From: Eremophila alpestris peregrina
Lineage: Eukaryota; Chordata; Aves; Passeriformes; Alaudidae
Direction: 5' to 3'
Length of the DNA stretch: 64,000 nucleotides
Assembly (NCBI GenBank): GCA_009792885.1
Contig: WMCF01000035.1
Span: forward strand, 5,315,538-5,379,537
Part shown: one piece after another, positions 54,236-63,800 of the stretch
Layout of the letters: every line of letters starts with the position of its first letter
Position numbering within the stretch: position 1 is the stretch's first letter
Made by a program: the position numbers and the translations under genes
Notes under the pieces: generated by a model
What the model was told of the DNA's origin: nothing
The model's database searches: none
What the model saw: the letters and a program-made list of their open reading frames with translations, nothing else

Positions 54236-57200
54236 CATGCATAAGTCACACAAAAATACATCCATAAATGAACAGCAGTGATAAACCCAGGATTCTCATC
54301 TGATTTATTTCCCATAACTCTTCATGCTGGTGTAGCTACTTACAGAAAAGTTCCTCAGAGTTAGGCAGGGGCACTAGAAAAAAAGTTTATTCTGCCTCCT
54401 CTGTTGAAGGAAAAAACCCCATGTTTTTCCTTCATAGCTGAAATCCACAAAGAGTTGAAGTGCTTGGAAAATTTGATTGATTTCATGGATGTCTCAAAGC
54501 TTTAAAGATGAAAGATCCAGCTTTTCTTCCTGATTAAGCTATGAGAATTACGAGTTCCTGTGGGCTTTTTCTACTTCAAAGGGTCATTCAAATATAACTG
54601 AAAGGATGGATGCCACAAAATTATTTCCATTAAGTTTGACAGAATGAACTCCCTTTGTTTTATGTGAAAGGATAAGGAGATTGCTCCCCTTGGCTTTTTC
54701 TACCTGTTGATTTTCTGGACATTCAGGGCAGCTTTGAAGAGGTTCCTGCAAAACTGCTGAACCTCCTAAAGCTGTTGGAATCTGACATCCAAAACATCCA
54801 GCAAATAACACGTAGCAGCAGTGTTCTCTGCACTGGGTAGAAGTTACATGGGACAGCAAACAATGTTGAACTGAACAAGGAAAGATCACAAAGTCTGAAA
54901 TATGAGACATAATCACCTTTTTTCATATGTGGGTTCAGCTGTCCTTACTGGGATGGAAAAAGTGTAGATTTTCAGGAAATGTTTGGAAATAAGTCATAAT
55001 AGTAAATAAATTTAGCTTTTTTTGTCTATCAATGACTGCTTCATAGGCTTTCCCAGCTGCTTGTCACCATTTTGTCATAGATCCTGGAAGGATGTGGATT
55101 TTGATTTAGGGCTTAGTCCAAGATAGAGTGCAGTATACTGAAGGATTTCTGCTGACTCCATCATGCTTGGGAGCAAGCCCTTTTGATAGCATTTTCATAT
55201 TTGCTTTCAATTATTTCTTTCTCTGGTGTCCTAAATTGATGTTCCTGATAAAAATCTCAGGGGTTACAAAGGCTTGAAGAGTGATGTATTCATTTCTCTT
55301 ATGCTGCAGTGGCTTCAGTATGTCACAAGGGCATTGTTAAGACTAGTCACTATATTTCTCAGTCTGAAATAATTATTGTCTTCTTAGGGGACTGATACAA
55401 TATGACTAAAATCGAAATGTAAAAAGCACTTGCCAAACAGAACTTATCCCACTGAAATCCTTAGAATTTATGGTCAGTTAGAAGTGGAGAATATTGAAAA
55501 TTTGGTTTGATAAAAAGTGAGTCAGGCATTTAGGACTTCAGTTATACAGCAATAAATTCCTCCAAGGAAAGTATTCAGTTTACTAATATTTTCTGACTGA
55601 AACATGTTTTGTAGGATTTGGGGTGTGGGATTTTCCGTTAATATCACATCATATTTCATTTAATCATTACAAACCATGCCGGGATAAATATTTGAATTGT
55701 ATATATTCATTGGTGCACATTCAAGAGTGATTCCAAATATTTAGTGGCAGCCTCGGTGTTTGCAAATTGGCTCCACATGACTTGAGTACCCTGGGGCTGA
55801 TGGTTGTTGGGGAGGAACCAGCACACTGGCACCGTGTGCCAGGATAGGTCTACTTTATCCAATTAATTCAGCCACGGGGTTGTGAACTGACCACTAGAGA
55901 TCTGTCTGATGCAGATGAGCTGGGGATGAACGCTGAGAGGATGAATTAAGTAAAGAATATTCAAATGCCCTAGTTTGAGAAGCAGCATAACACCTATTTA
56001 TATAACCAGCCCCAATTCAGGCATCCTTTGGGAAATGCTGGTTTGTTCCCCACATCCACCTGCTGAAGTACCAGAGCACAGCAGGTGAGGGGGGTGCTGG
56101 AGCAGCTCACAAATTCAAGATTGGTTGTGCTCTCAGGGGCTGCTTACACCATAAAGCAAAGTAACTGGGGAGGTTTTGTTGCTCAAAACTTCAGATGATA
56201 CTTACATGAGATTACAGTGAACATCGGCAGTGTTTTGTAAGGCTGGGGAGGAAAGAAGGGCTTGTAACTGTGAGTGTATGCAGGACTGGGATATAGGCAT
56301 CCCACGTGCATATTGTTTACATGCCAAAATGGATGTACCTCCATTCCATAGCTCTGATTTTCCAGATTGGAATTTCTGCTTCTTTTGTTGGCTCTTCTGA
56401 GGATAGTTATCCTGAGGTTTCCAGATCTGATTCCATGATAGCAGTTCAGCAATAATCTGACTCCCTCAACTCACCCATTCCATGTCATTATTTGAAATGT
56501 GTGAGGCCAAGCAGGAACAGCAGCCTCGTAGCACAACCATCAGCTGGGCCATCCCTCTGACAGCCAGAGTGGAACCCCCTGTGGCAAACATGCAGAAATG
56601 GCATACCTGCTACATGCTGTGTCACACCAGTCCTGACAAAAATACCGCTTCTGACTCCACCTCAGATTAGTCATTTTAATCCACTCCAGTCACAGATGTC
56701 CTCAAGGAGGTACTACAGATTTCTTTGCATATTATGGAGAAAAGTCAAGAAAAATAAATTACATATTGTTTTCTGATCATGATAAACACGTTTCCAGAAA
56801 AAGTAAAGGAGTTGGGCTATGATACAAAATGAGTAGGAAGAAATGCAAGTGAGAGCTACCAAATACCTACGTAAATTAGAATTAATGCATGGAACAGATT
56901 CAGTTTAACAAGAGTGGGCTGATTTGAGAAACTGATTATGATTTGAATATTAATTTTTAAGGACAGAGAAATAACCTAAAAGCATTCAGAGACTGTGGTT
57001 TTGTATACACCATAACATTTTAACTCATGACTAAGTTATTACAGGAAGACATTTCCATGTTTTGCCTTCATTAAGGTGTCTGTCTAGATGAATGACTTTT
57101 TTTTTTTGTTTACTGTAGGATAACCTATTTCAAATACATTTGCATTTCCTATGAGGTTAAGGGAAGCTTCTTGTATCAAGATTCATTTCATATTTTTAGA

Positions 57201-58780
57201 CCAAAGAATTTTCTTCAAGAGAAAATAGTCATTGGTAAGATCTTAATTAACATATCAGGGTAATGCCTGTTTTTAAGTAATTCACTTAAGTAAGGTACAT
57301 GAAAGCATTCCATAATCAATTTCAAGAATAGTTCATCAACCATCAATAAGAATGGGAAATTGTATGAAAAGAAAATCTTTACTAGTAATACAGGAAGTCT
57401 TCCAATATTAAACAATGAAATGGCCACACTTGAGTGATCTTAATGGTATCACATCCTGATGTCTTCCATTAGAAGCACTGCAAAATTTAGGAGCTGATAG
57501 CTTGAAAATCTTAGTGGGGGAAGTAGTGCAGTTGAGACTTATGAAAAACTCTGAAGGAATTCAGAACATAGTCATGAGAAAAATAAAAGCTCTCTGTCTT
57601 GTAAGTGTTGTAAAACATTTTTGTTCTTCCAAGAAGTACGTACAAATAATTTGAGGATGAAGACAGAGTGATTCATTCTGGGCTTAGTGAACTGCAGTAT
57701 GGTTATGGTAGAGGCAGGAGCTAAAGGACATTTGTACAAACACCTAGCAGGACAAAGGTATTCCAAGCTTACAAGGAAGGTGAGGACTCTGTAGGACAGG
57801 CACAACTGAGAGCACCTGGTTCCAGATTTCCATAAAGTCAGTGAAAAAGATTCCCTGGATCTGCAAGACCTCCCTATCTTTCCCCTTTGTTTGCCTAATT
57901 TGGCATCCATTTGTGGTTCTTTCTAAGTGATTTCTCCTAATCCTTTTTCCTCCTCACTAAAGGAGTAGAAACCCCAAATTCATGTTTTCCAGTGCCAAAG
58001 TGAGGGGATTTTTAAAAGTGTTTAAGTAGCACACTTACCTGATAAGCCACTTCCACAGATCCTCCCGATGGCTGTTAGCACAGAAGTATCTTAAAGGAGG
58101 TGCCAAACTCCACAGGGAGTTCTTGAAGAGACAATAATCTAGATATATAGTTAATATAATATTGGTAATTTAAATTGTATTAACATTCATTCTGGAGAAA
58201 AAAAACAAGCAGGTATGTTTCAGTTGTAATGCTTTATTTTCTCTCTTTGTCTCTTTGTACACAAAACAATTGCATTTCACGGATTGTTTCCAACTTTTCT
58301 GCTCACTTATCTTGTAGAAATGTTAATACCCTAAACACACGACTAAAGAAATGACACCTATGCATCAATACCAGAAAAGGACATCAGGTCAGAAGAAAGG
58401 GTTAAAAACAAAGGGTTAAGTACGTGTATAATTCTATAGAGCATTTTCTAAAGTTCTGAAAATGGAGATTAAGCCACCTTTGGCAAACTGCTGTTAACCC
58501 TTCAGTGGCCACCCTAGCTGGTGAAATGATAGTCCAGTAAGTGAAATTGCTGAATATATTGAACTTGGGAATTTACCTTTGGTGTATACCAAATCAGCCA
58601 GAGTAGTTGAGATATCAAAACTTGTCTGGCAATCTCAGTATGCGGCTGTGCCACCAGTTTCTCTCCCGCTGCTGGAAGAATTGTCCTTTTGTTGCAGGTG
58701 TGTGGTGGGTTGTTGTGTTTTGGTTTGTTTGGTTTTTTTGTTTTCCTTTAGCGAGCCCCGTTAGGAACAAGAGCACCAAA
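54236..58780. other. Proximal 5' flank of NRG3, no gene recognised
   Basis: AT-rich unique sequence running up to the GC shoulder. A denser, less repetitive stretch at about 55690-55990 looks like a candidate conserved element. A G/T-rich run (58698-58748) immediately precedes the island shoulder. Open frames here (up to 112 codons) show no domains. Confidence 0.7.
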
Positions 58781-58826
58781 ACGCTGCCAATCGATACCTG
58801 TCGGATGTCATCAGGGTGGTTGAAGC

Positions 58827-58876
58827 CCTGTGCTGAGCCCCGGCCGTGGCTCCTGTGCTGAGCCCCGGCCGTGGCT
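58827..58876. repeat. Perfect tandem duplication of 25 bp at island shoulder
   Basis: Two adjacent identical 25-base units (58827-58851 and 58852-58876), each containing GAGCCCCGGCCGTGGCT. Being perfect, it is probably recent. It sits about 1.3 kb upstream of the NRG3 start, at the beginning of GC-rich sequence, and could duplicate a factor-binding site. Confidence 0.9.
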
Positions 58877-59006
58877 GGGCGCTCTGGCGGAGGTGTGTCC
58901 ACCCCCGGCTATCTCGCACCCCCTGGCCGCTCCCTGCACCCATCTCCTTTCTGACATGCAGCACCCGCCTATCGGATCGCTACCACAGGATGGGTTCGGG
59001 AGCTTC

Positions 59007-59099
59007 GCCCCCGCCCCGCACCCCCGCCCCTTTCTCTTTGCTTTCTCTTTTCTTTCCTTTTTCCTTCCTTTTGCCTTTCTTTCCTAGGCTCCCTTTGCC
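59007..59099 (+). promoter_or_regulatory. GC boxes followed by a long pyrimidine tract
   Basis: Clustered CCCCGCCCC-type Sp1/KLF boxes at 59008-59030 run into a nearly pure C/T tract (about 59027-59084) that ends in CCTAGG. The tract has the look of a splice acceptor (AG at 59086-59087) and is also a candidate triplex-forming or open-chromatin tract. No use as an acceptor can be shown. Confidence 0.4.
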
Positions 59100-59615
59100 G
59101 TAGCATACACCCTCCCGAGGGGTTTGCCTGGATCATTTATTTATCTTGTGCGCATTAAGAAACCACCATTAGGCTTTGGTGGGAGGCGCCTTGCTCGGTG
59201 CGCGCTCGCCTGCCTCCGCGGCGCTGCCAGAGGAATACACAATCGAGCCGGAGCTGCAAGCTTGGCAGGAGCTGCTTTTGCGTGCCCATTTACTCGCCGG
59301 ATCCGTATATTTTTTTTGCCGACTGGGTCATTGCCGCTCCCCTCCAGGGCTTCATCTTAATTTTTATTTTTGCGTTTGTGTGGATTATTTTTTTTTTTAA
59401 TTTTTTTTTTCGGGCATCCTCGCCCGAGTTTTGATGCCGGGCCGGACTTAGCGCGGGCGCGGAGGAGCCGCGCGGAGCCGTGCCGAGCCGTGCCTCCTGC
59501 CCCGGGCCCCGCCCGCGGATCGGCCTCCCTGGCCCGGCGCCGGCCGCGGGTTGGCCGCGGGGCCGCGGAGTGGCGGGTGCGCCGCGCCGCCGCCTCCCCG
59601 CGGAGCCGCCGAGGG

Positions 59616-59642
59616 ATGCTGCTGCGCCGCGGCCGGGCATAG
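59616..59642 (+). CDS. Possible distal upstream ORF, 8 codons
   Basis: ATG to TAG reading MLLRRGRA, with G at -3. It lies about 520 bases upstream of the NRG3 start and matters only if transcription begins upstream of the TATA-like patch. No homology seen. Confidence 0.2.
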   Translation: MLLRRGRA

Positions 59643-59659
59643 GCAGGAGCCGAGCGGGC

Positions 59660-59685
59660 GGGGGAGGGAAGGAAGGAAGGAAAGA
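59660..59685 (+). repeat. Purine tract with four tandem GGAA units
   Basis: A 26-base pure purine run contains GGAA x4 at 59667-59682. GGAA is the core of ETS-family sites and such microsatellites can act as ETS response elements. It lies in the CpG island upstream of the TATA-like patch. Confidence 0.6.
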
Positions 59686-59742
59686 CGGAAAGAAAGGATC
59701 CCCCAAGCCCCGAGGGGAGAGGGAAGGCGAGAAGGTGCGTGA

Positions 59743-59791
59743 ATGTGAAGGAATGTACCTGCCCGTCGCCGGAGCCGCACGCTTGGGATAA
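59743..59791 (+). CDS. Start-stop element followed by a 12-codon upstream ORF
   Basis: ATG is followed immediately by TGA at 59743-59748, a minimal start-stop uORF. A second ATG at 59753 opens 12 codons (MYLPVAGAARLG) to TAA at 59789-59791, inside the TATA-like patch. Start-stop elements can stall ribosomes. These would be in the mRNA only if transcription starts further upstream, so they may be untranscribed. Confidence 0.2.
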
Positions 59792-59803
59792 AAATTAAAT
59801 AAA
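59787..59803 (+). promoter_or_regulatory. TATA-like AT-rich patch inside the CpG island
   Basis: A 17-base A/T-only stretch but for one G (GATAAAAATTAAATAAA) lies about 360 bases upstream of the NRG3 ATG, isolated in GC-rich sequence. It resembles a TATA element. If used, transcription would begin near 59820-59835, just before the A16 tract, giving a leader of about 330 bases. It may instead be a chance AT patch with dispersed initiation. Confidence 0.3.
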
Positions 59804-59943
59804 CCGAGGAGGCTGATACCTGCGACTTATTACCCGGAAAAAAAAAAAAAAAGGGAAAAGAAAAAGAAAAACCTTATAGCGGAGGGACAAGAAGAGCAGC
59901 GACGAGGCTGCAGCGAGCAGCGCTAGAGCCGGGCGCCCGGCGG

Positions 59944-59964
59944 ATGGCGCGGCCGTCCCGCTGA
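59944..59964 (+). CDS. Upstream ORF in NRG3 leader, 6 codons
   Basis: ATG to TGA reading MARPSR, in the same frame as NRG3 but closed 195 bases before its start. It lies in the probable 5' leader. It has G at -3 and G at +4, a fairly good initiation context. It would be expected to lower scanning to the main start if transcription begins upstream. Confidence 0.45.
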   Translation: MARPSR

Positions 59965-60008
59965 GTCCGCGGCCGCGGGAGGCTGCGCGGGGCGGCGCGG
60001 CGCGGGGC

Positions 60009-60032
60009 ATGCCGTGCCGGCGGCGTGACTGA
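60009..60032 (+). CDS. Upstream ORF in NRG3 leader, 7 codons
   Basis: ATG to TGA reading MPCRRRD, in a different frame from NRG3. The initiation context is weak (G at -3 but C at +4). It closes 127 bases before the main start, leaving room for reinitiation. Translation depends on the unknown transcription start. Confidence 0.4.
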   Translation: MPCRRRD

Positions 60033-60093
60033 GCGGGGCGCTCCCGCCGCCCCTCCGCACCGCGCCGCGCTCCCCTCCGCTCTGCCGCGCCGC

Positions 60094-60120
60094 ATGCCGC
60101 CGGCTGCCGCGGCGCGCTGA
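60094..60120 (+). CDS. Upstream ORF, 8 codons, stop overlaps next uORF start
   Basis: ATG to TGA reading MPPAAAAR, in frame with NRG3. Its stop codon shares the A of the following ATG (TGATG at 60118-60122), so termination and the next start are coupled by position. The stop also separates any upstream in-frame start from the NRG3 coding sequence, which supports 60160 as the true start. Confidence 0.45.
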   Translation: MPPAAAAR

Positions 60121-60158
60121 TGCCCCGGGGCCGCGGCGGCGCTGCGGACGGCCCCTAG
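60120..60158 (+). CDS. Upstream ORF, 12 codons, ending 1 base before NRG3 ATG
   Basis: ATG to TAG reading MPRGRGGAADGP, one frame off NRG3. Its ATG overlaps the previous uORF stop, and its TAG ends at 60158 with a single base between it and the NRG3 ATG at 60160. The context of its own ATG is weak (C at -3 and +4), so leaky scanning is likely. A terminating ribosome would sit directly at the main start. Confidence 0.45.
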   Translation: MPRGRGGAADGP

Positions 60159-60159
60159 G

Positions 60160-60859
60160 ATGAGCGAGGGGGCTGCCGGCGCCGCGGCGCCCGGGGCGGC
60201 GGAGGCGGCGGCTGCGGCGGGGGGCCCGGGCGGGGATGGGGCCGGGGGGCCGCCGCGGGAGCTGCGCTGCAGCGACTGCATCGTCTGGAACCGGCAGCAG
60301 ACGTGGCTGTGCGTGGTACCCCTCTTCATCGGCTTCATCGGTCTGGGGCTCAGCCTCATGCTGCTCAAGTGGATCGTGGTGGGCTCCGTCAAGGAGTACG
60401 TCCCCACCGAGCTGATGGACGCCAAGGGCGTGGGGCAGGACCCCTTCTTCCTCTCCAAGCCCACCGCTCCCCCCCGCGGCGCGGAGACCACCGCCGCCGC
60501 CACGCCGCGGCCGCCCAGCCGCGTCAGCCCCCGCCTCACCACCATGAGCCGGGCTCCCCCGCGGCCCCCCGGCACCCGCGGCCCTGCGCGGGGCGGCCCG
60601 CGGCCCACCGCGGCCAGGCACCCCGTGCCGCCGCACACGGCACCGCCCGCCAGCGGCCCCCCCCCCGGCACCGCCGGCCGCGGAGCCCGGCCGCCGCCCG
60701 CCGCCCCCAGCACCCCGCCGCTGCCCGCCTGGCCCACTGCGGCACACGCTACCTCCTCCTACAAGATCTACGTCCACGACTCGGCGCCGTCCTGGACCTT
60801 GTCTCCCTTCCAGGAGTCGACCACCACCACGCCGGAGGCCAGCACGACCCCCAAAACCC
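60160..60859 (+). CDS. NRG3: Neuregulin-3 (pro-neuregulin-3) coding exon 1, 5' part of gene
   Basis: NRG3 is a membrane-anchored EGF-family ligand of the receptor ERBB4, acting mainly in neurons. This exon gives residues 1-233 plus the first base of codon 234. Residues 1-32 are an Ala/Gly-rich, presumably cytosolic N-terminus. Residues 33-46 (PRELRCSDCIVWNR) hold a CxxC pair (C37, C40). Residues 48-74 are the first hydrophobic membrane segment, followed by GSVKEYVPTEL and GQDPFFLSK. Residues 105-230 are a Pro/Arg/Ala-rich linker ending in WPTAA, SWTLSPF and a Thr-rich run. The membrane block matches mammalian NRG3 as I remember it almost residue for residue. The start is supported by the MSEGAA beginning, A at -3, and an in-frame TGA at 60118-60120. 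Coding ends at a GTAAGT donor; the reading frame stays open beyond it by chance until 61122. EGF domain, second membrane segment and tail are outside the window. The linker is poorer in Ser/Thr than I recall for human. Confidence 0.96.
60219..60249 (+). other. Potential G-quadruplex in NRG3 coding sequence
   Basis: Five G runs (60219-60224, 60228-60230, 60232-60235, 60238-60241, 60244-60249) are separated by loops of 3, 1, 2 and 2 bases on the coding strand, well within the classical G3+N1-7 rule. It encodes the Gly-rich residues 20-30, starting about 60 bases after the ATG, so it could form in the mRNA as well as the DNA. Confidence 0.6.
60657..60666 (+). repeat. C10 homopolymer in NRG3 exon 1
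   Basis: Ten consecutive C residues encode part of a Gly-Pro-Pro-Pro-Gly stretch around residues 166-170. The frame is intact on both sides, as shown by conserved WPTAA and SWTLSPF motifs downstream. Such runs are prone to slippage and to sequencing length errors. Confidence 0.9.
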
Positions 60860-60865
60860 GTAAGT
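60860..60865 (+). other. NRG3: Splice donor of NRG3 exon 1 (phase 1)
   Basis: The sequence CCC|GTAAGT fits the U1 donor consensus on the intron side. Cutting here leaves one base (C) of codon 234, so the intron is phase 1. In mammalian NRG3, as I recall it, the next residue is His followed by a Thr run, which fits C plus AT from exon 2. Homology stops here: the downstream reading is low-complexity Pro/Gly/Arg. Confidence 0.9.
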
Positions 60866-63800
60866 GTCGCGGGCCGCCCCGCGCCCTCGGGCCGCCCGGT
60901 GCGCGCCTCGCCCCGTCCGGCCCCGGCGCTGGCCGAGCGCCGGCGGGGTCGGGCCGGGGCGATGCGTCGGTCGGAGGGGACCGCCGGGTCGTTCCCGTGC
61001 GGGAGGCCGGAGAGCTCCGAAGTTTGCGCGTCTTTCTCTCCCTTCCCTGCTTGCGCCCCCTTTTTACCCCCGGCAAGTTCCCTGCTTGTGTGATGGGTGT
61101 TGAGGCAGGAGCAGCCATTTGAGGAGACTGCTTTTCATTGTGGTTTTAGGAAGGCTGCTCTCCCCCCTTTCCCCTTCCAGGCTGGTCTGCGAAAGCTACT
61201 TGGGAGGTGCTGGGAGGTGTCTGAGCGAGAGGGACCAGTGATGACCCCCTCAGAAGGGGCAGTGTGGACAGAGTGGTCTTCAGCAGGTGCGGGCTGGAAT
61301 TGTGCATGTGCTTCTCTGCTGGTGGCGGACTTTGGCTTCTCGCACACTCGTCTCCCTTGAAACGAGGGCGGGCTCCGCAGGGATGCTCTCTCCGTCCCGG
61401 TGCCCGGCTCCGAAGGAGCTGCTGCCAGCCCCGCCGGGAAGGAGCCCGGGGCACCCCGCGGGTGTGCAGACCCATCCCAGCGCTTTGCCGGCTCCCGTGT
61501 GTAGCCACAGCGCCGTGTTGCCGTAACTGACTATTTTTTTTTTAAGCAGAGGAGGGGGCTAGTTCTCCGATTGATGCTTGGTGGCTGGTTCTTCCCACCC
61601 TCCCAAGCACAAACCTAAGGATTCGGGCTAAGGCTGAAAATACATTTGGTCTGGCTGCATCAACTTTCAGCTTCTCATAAAGGTTACTTAGGACAAATGC
61701 AGTCCTTGCCAGAACTTCTGTGCGATGCTATTTAGTGAAATGCTCAATTATACTGTATTATAGTATTCTTCTGCGCTTTCTTGGATGCTGTAGAGGAAGT
61801 GAAGAGCCGGGTGTCCTCCATTAACTCTTCGTTGCTGCTGCTGAGAACATCAGTTCAATTGAATCCCTTTTAAAGCCCAGGGCTCCCCTTTTGTGTGCTA
61901 ATGTAGGGCTATTCTGCTGGAGGATTTTGTTGGAAAGCAAAACGAACTTTATTTTGTCTCTTAAATCTATTTGTTGATAAGCACTGGGGCAGAGAGGATA
62001 GGCAGTGCAAGCTGATCTTGTGAATTGACAAAATTGGGAGAAGAGCAGCAAATTGGATGTGTGTGGGTGGGTGGGTGTGCAGGTGGCGGATGGCTGGGAA
62101 TGATTACGAATGAAAGTACCGCTGAATCAGAAGAGCTAACGAGGCAATAACTCGTTTCGCCTGTGTCTGCCACAGTAATTGAGGGACAAGCAGCCCTTAC
62201 AGGTGTGTCCAAGCCTGTACGTTCTGTAGGTACAACCTAAGGTAGTCGGAAGTTACCAGCAGGAAAATCTTTTGTGGAGCTCAACTCAGCCTGTTTCAGT
62301 CAGGTGTAGGGAGCTGTATTGGGCACTTCTTACAAACAAAATAGCAGCTGAAGCCAGGCTTTCAACCCATGTGTCTGTTTTCAGTCCTGGTGTGAGCCAG
62401 ACATGCTACATGGTTCTTCTGACTGCTGTGAGCTGTGTGCTGTGATCTGCCTGGGCTTGCCAGGTGGGATCTGTCAGGGTCTAAATGCTCCCTTGCAATC
62501 TCTTCCTTTCTTCCCTTTCTTTCTCGTTGGATATGTAAGAGAAATTCACTGCAATTTCCGCCCCTCTAGGCTGTATCCTTACAAGGTATAGAAGGCAGGA
62601 ATATCCTGATTAAAAAATAATGTTCAGCTGGCAGGACTCTCCTCCATGCAAGACACACAAAGGAAGAAGAAAAACCACAATCTTGAAACGTTCCTGGCAG
62701 TTGCAGAGCTTCCTAACTATTTTTTTGTCTTGGGGAGGCTGCTAATACCTTTTACAGCAGGGTGTTTCCCTTCATTAATGCAGCTCAGTTATAGGATGGA
62801 AATGCAAGAAGTGCAAATCCAGCAGAAATTGACCCTGTTTGGGCACATTGATAGCAGAGATTATCATTAATGGAAGATTAAATAGATTACATAAAAAAGG
62901 ATTTGAATTTGTAGGGCATGTGAACATTTTTTTTAAAGCCTACAGCTGTACTCTCCTGATACACATAAGCATCTCTGAGGATACATATAAAATTCTTTGA
63001 GGCTGCAGTATCCACCGAGGGGAGAGAATGGCAGTCTTTGTGCTGTGAACTGCTGACATGGTGTGACCCCAAAGCAAGTACCTGTGTCTGCCACTAATAG
63101 CTCTCAGTGAGAAAGGGAATTTTTTAAAAAAATAAATTCTTCCTAATTTCCCAGGTTGAGCTGCATGTTCCTTCTGTGCCCATTGTTCCAGCTGCTGTTG
63201 AAATGAAAGTCATGGATCCTGCTGTACCTTGTGAATACAAATCTGGCACGGTGAATCTCATGCCCCAGCCTTCAAAATAGTGCACGCCCTTGTGTCATCC
63301 TCTGGCTTGGCCAGGCACATCTGTGGGTGGCAGTCACAGGTTATTTAGTGTTTCACAGCTTTTAAGAAAAGAGGCAGCTATCTTTATTTATACTGGTTTG
63401 TGTTGTGGTTTTTAAAATTGTTTTAACACGTTAATGTGGGCTCAAAACAGGACTTAGGAAAATGGAAGGCAAATCAGGAGTTATTTCTCCAGAAAGCCAG
63501 ATGATTGCCCACCTGAATAAGTGTTGGTAAAGCCTCTTCTCTGTGTGTGTATTCATCTGAGGAGATGTTGTGAAATCTCTCTTTTTTGTGGGTGTGCATA
63601 ATGACAATAATTCTTGGTTGTGTTTCACTCAAAGTCAAGCTATCTTTTAGCTGTTTTGAAAGTTCTTGATGAAGATCCTTCAGGTTCTGACTAAGCAAAA
63701 GCCACTTACTCATTAGATCTCTCTCTGTATCTTGTGCCTGCGTGTGTTTTCCATGATCACGTGTGGACTGTGCCTTTTCAGCCTCTTCATCCAGTGCTCA

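Larger units (their letters stand above)
59420..61100. promoter_or_regulatory. NRG3: CpG island over NRG3 promoter, 5' leader and exon 1
   Basis: Base composition changes sharply from AT-rich flank to very GC-rich sequence dense in CpG, with many GC boxes (for example 59655-59664, 59986-59995). A GC-rich shoulder begins near 58780. The island spans the probable core promoter, the leader, all of exon 1 and the start of the intron. Such islands mark vertebrate promoters, commonly of developmental genes. The transcription start cannot be fixed from sequence alone. No gene diverges from the other side within the window. Confidence 0.85.

Noticed and set aside
59290..59791. Several 60-138 codon frames on both strands in the leader
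   Set aside because: Low-complexity by-products of GC-rich sequence with no domain or homology; only the small uORFs in the leader are kept, as regulatory candidates.
59874..60777. Two overlapping long minus-strand open frames (287 and 284 codons) opposite NRG3 exon 1
   Set aside because: They lie in different frames, are Gly/Arg/Ala/Pro low-complexity, and arise because GC-rich DNA lacks stop codons. The + strand NRG3 frame has clear homology.
60303..60863. 186-codon plus-strand frame overlapping exon 1
   Set aside because: Shadow of NRG3 in another frame: His/Arg/Pro-rich with no recognisable domain, and the NRG3 frame explains the region.
62058..62085. Possible G-quadruplex in TGGG repeat of intron 1
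   Set aside because: Only three GGG runs are present; the fourth is GG, so the classical rule is not met.
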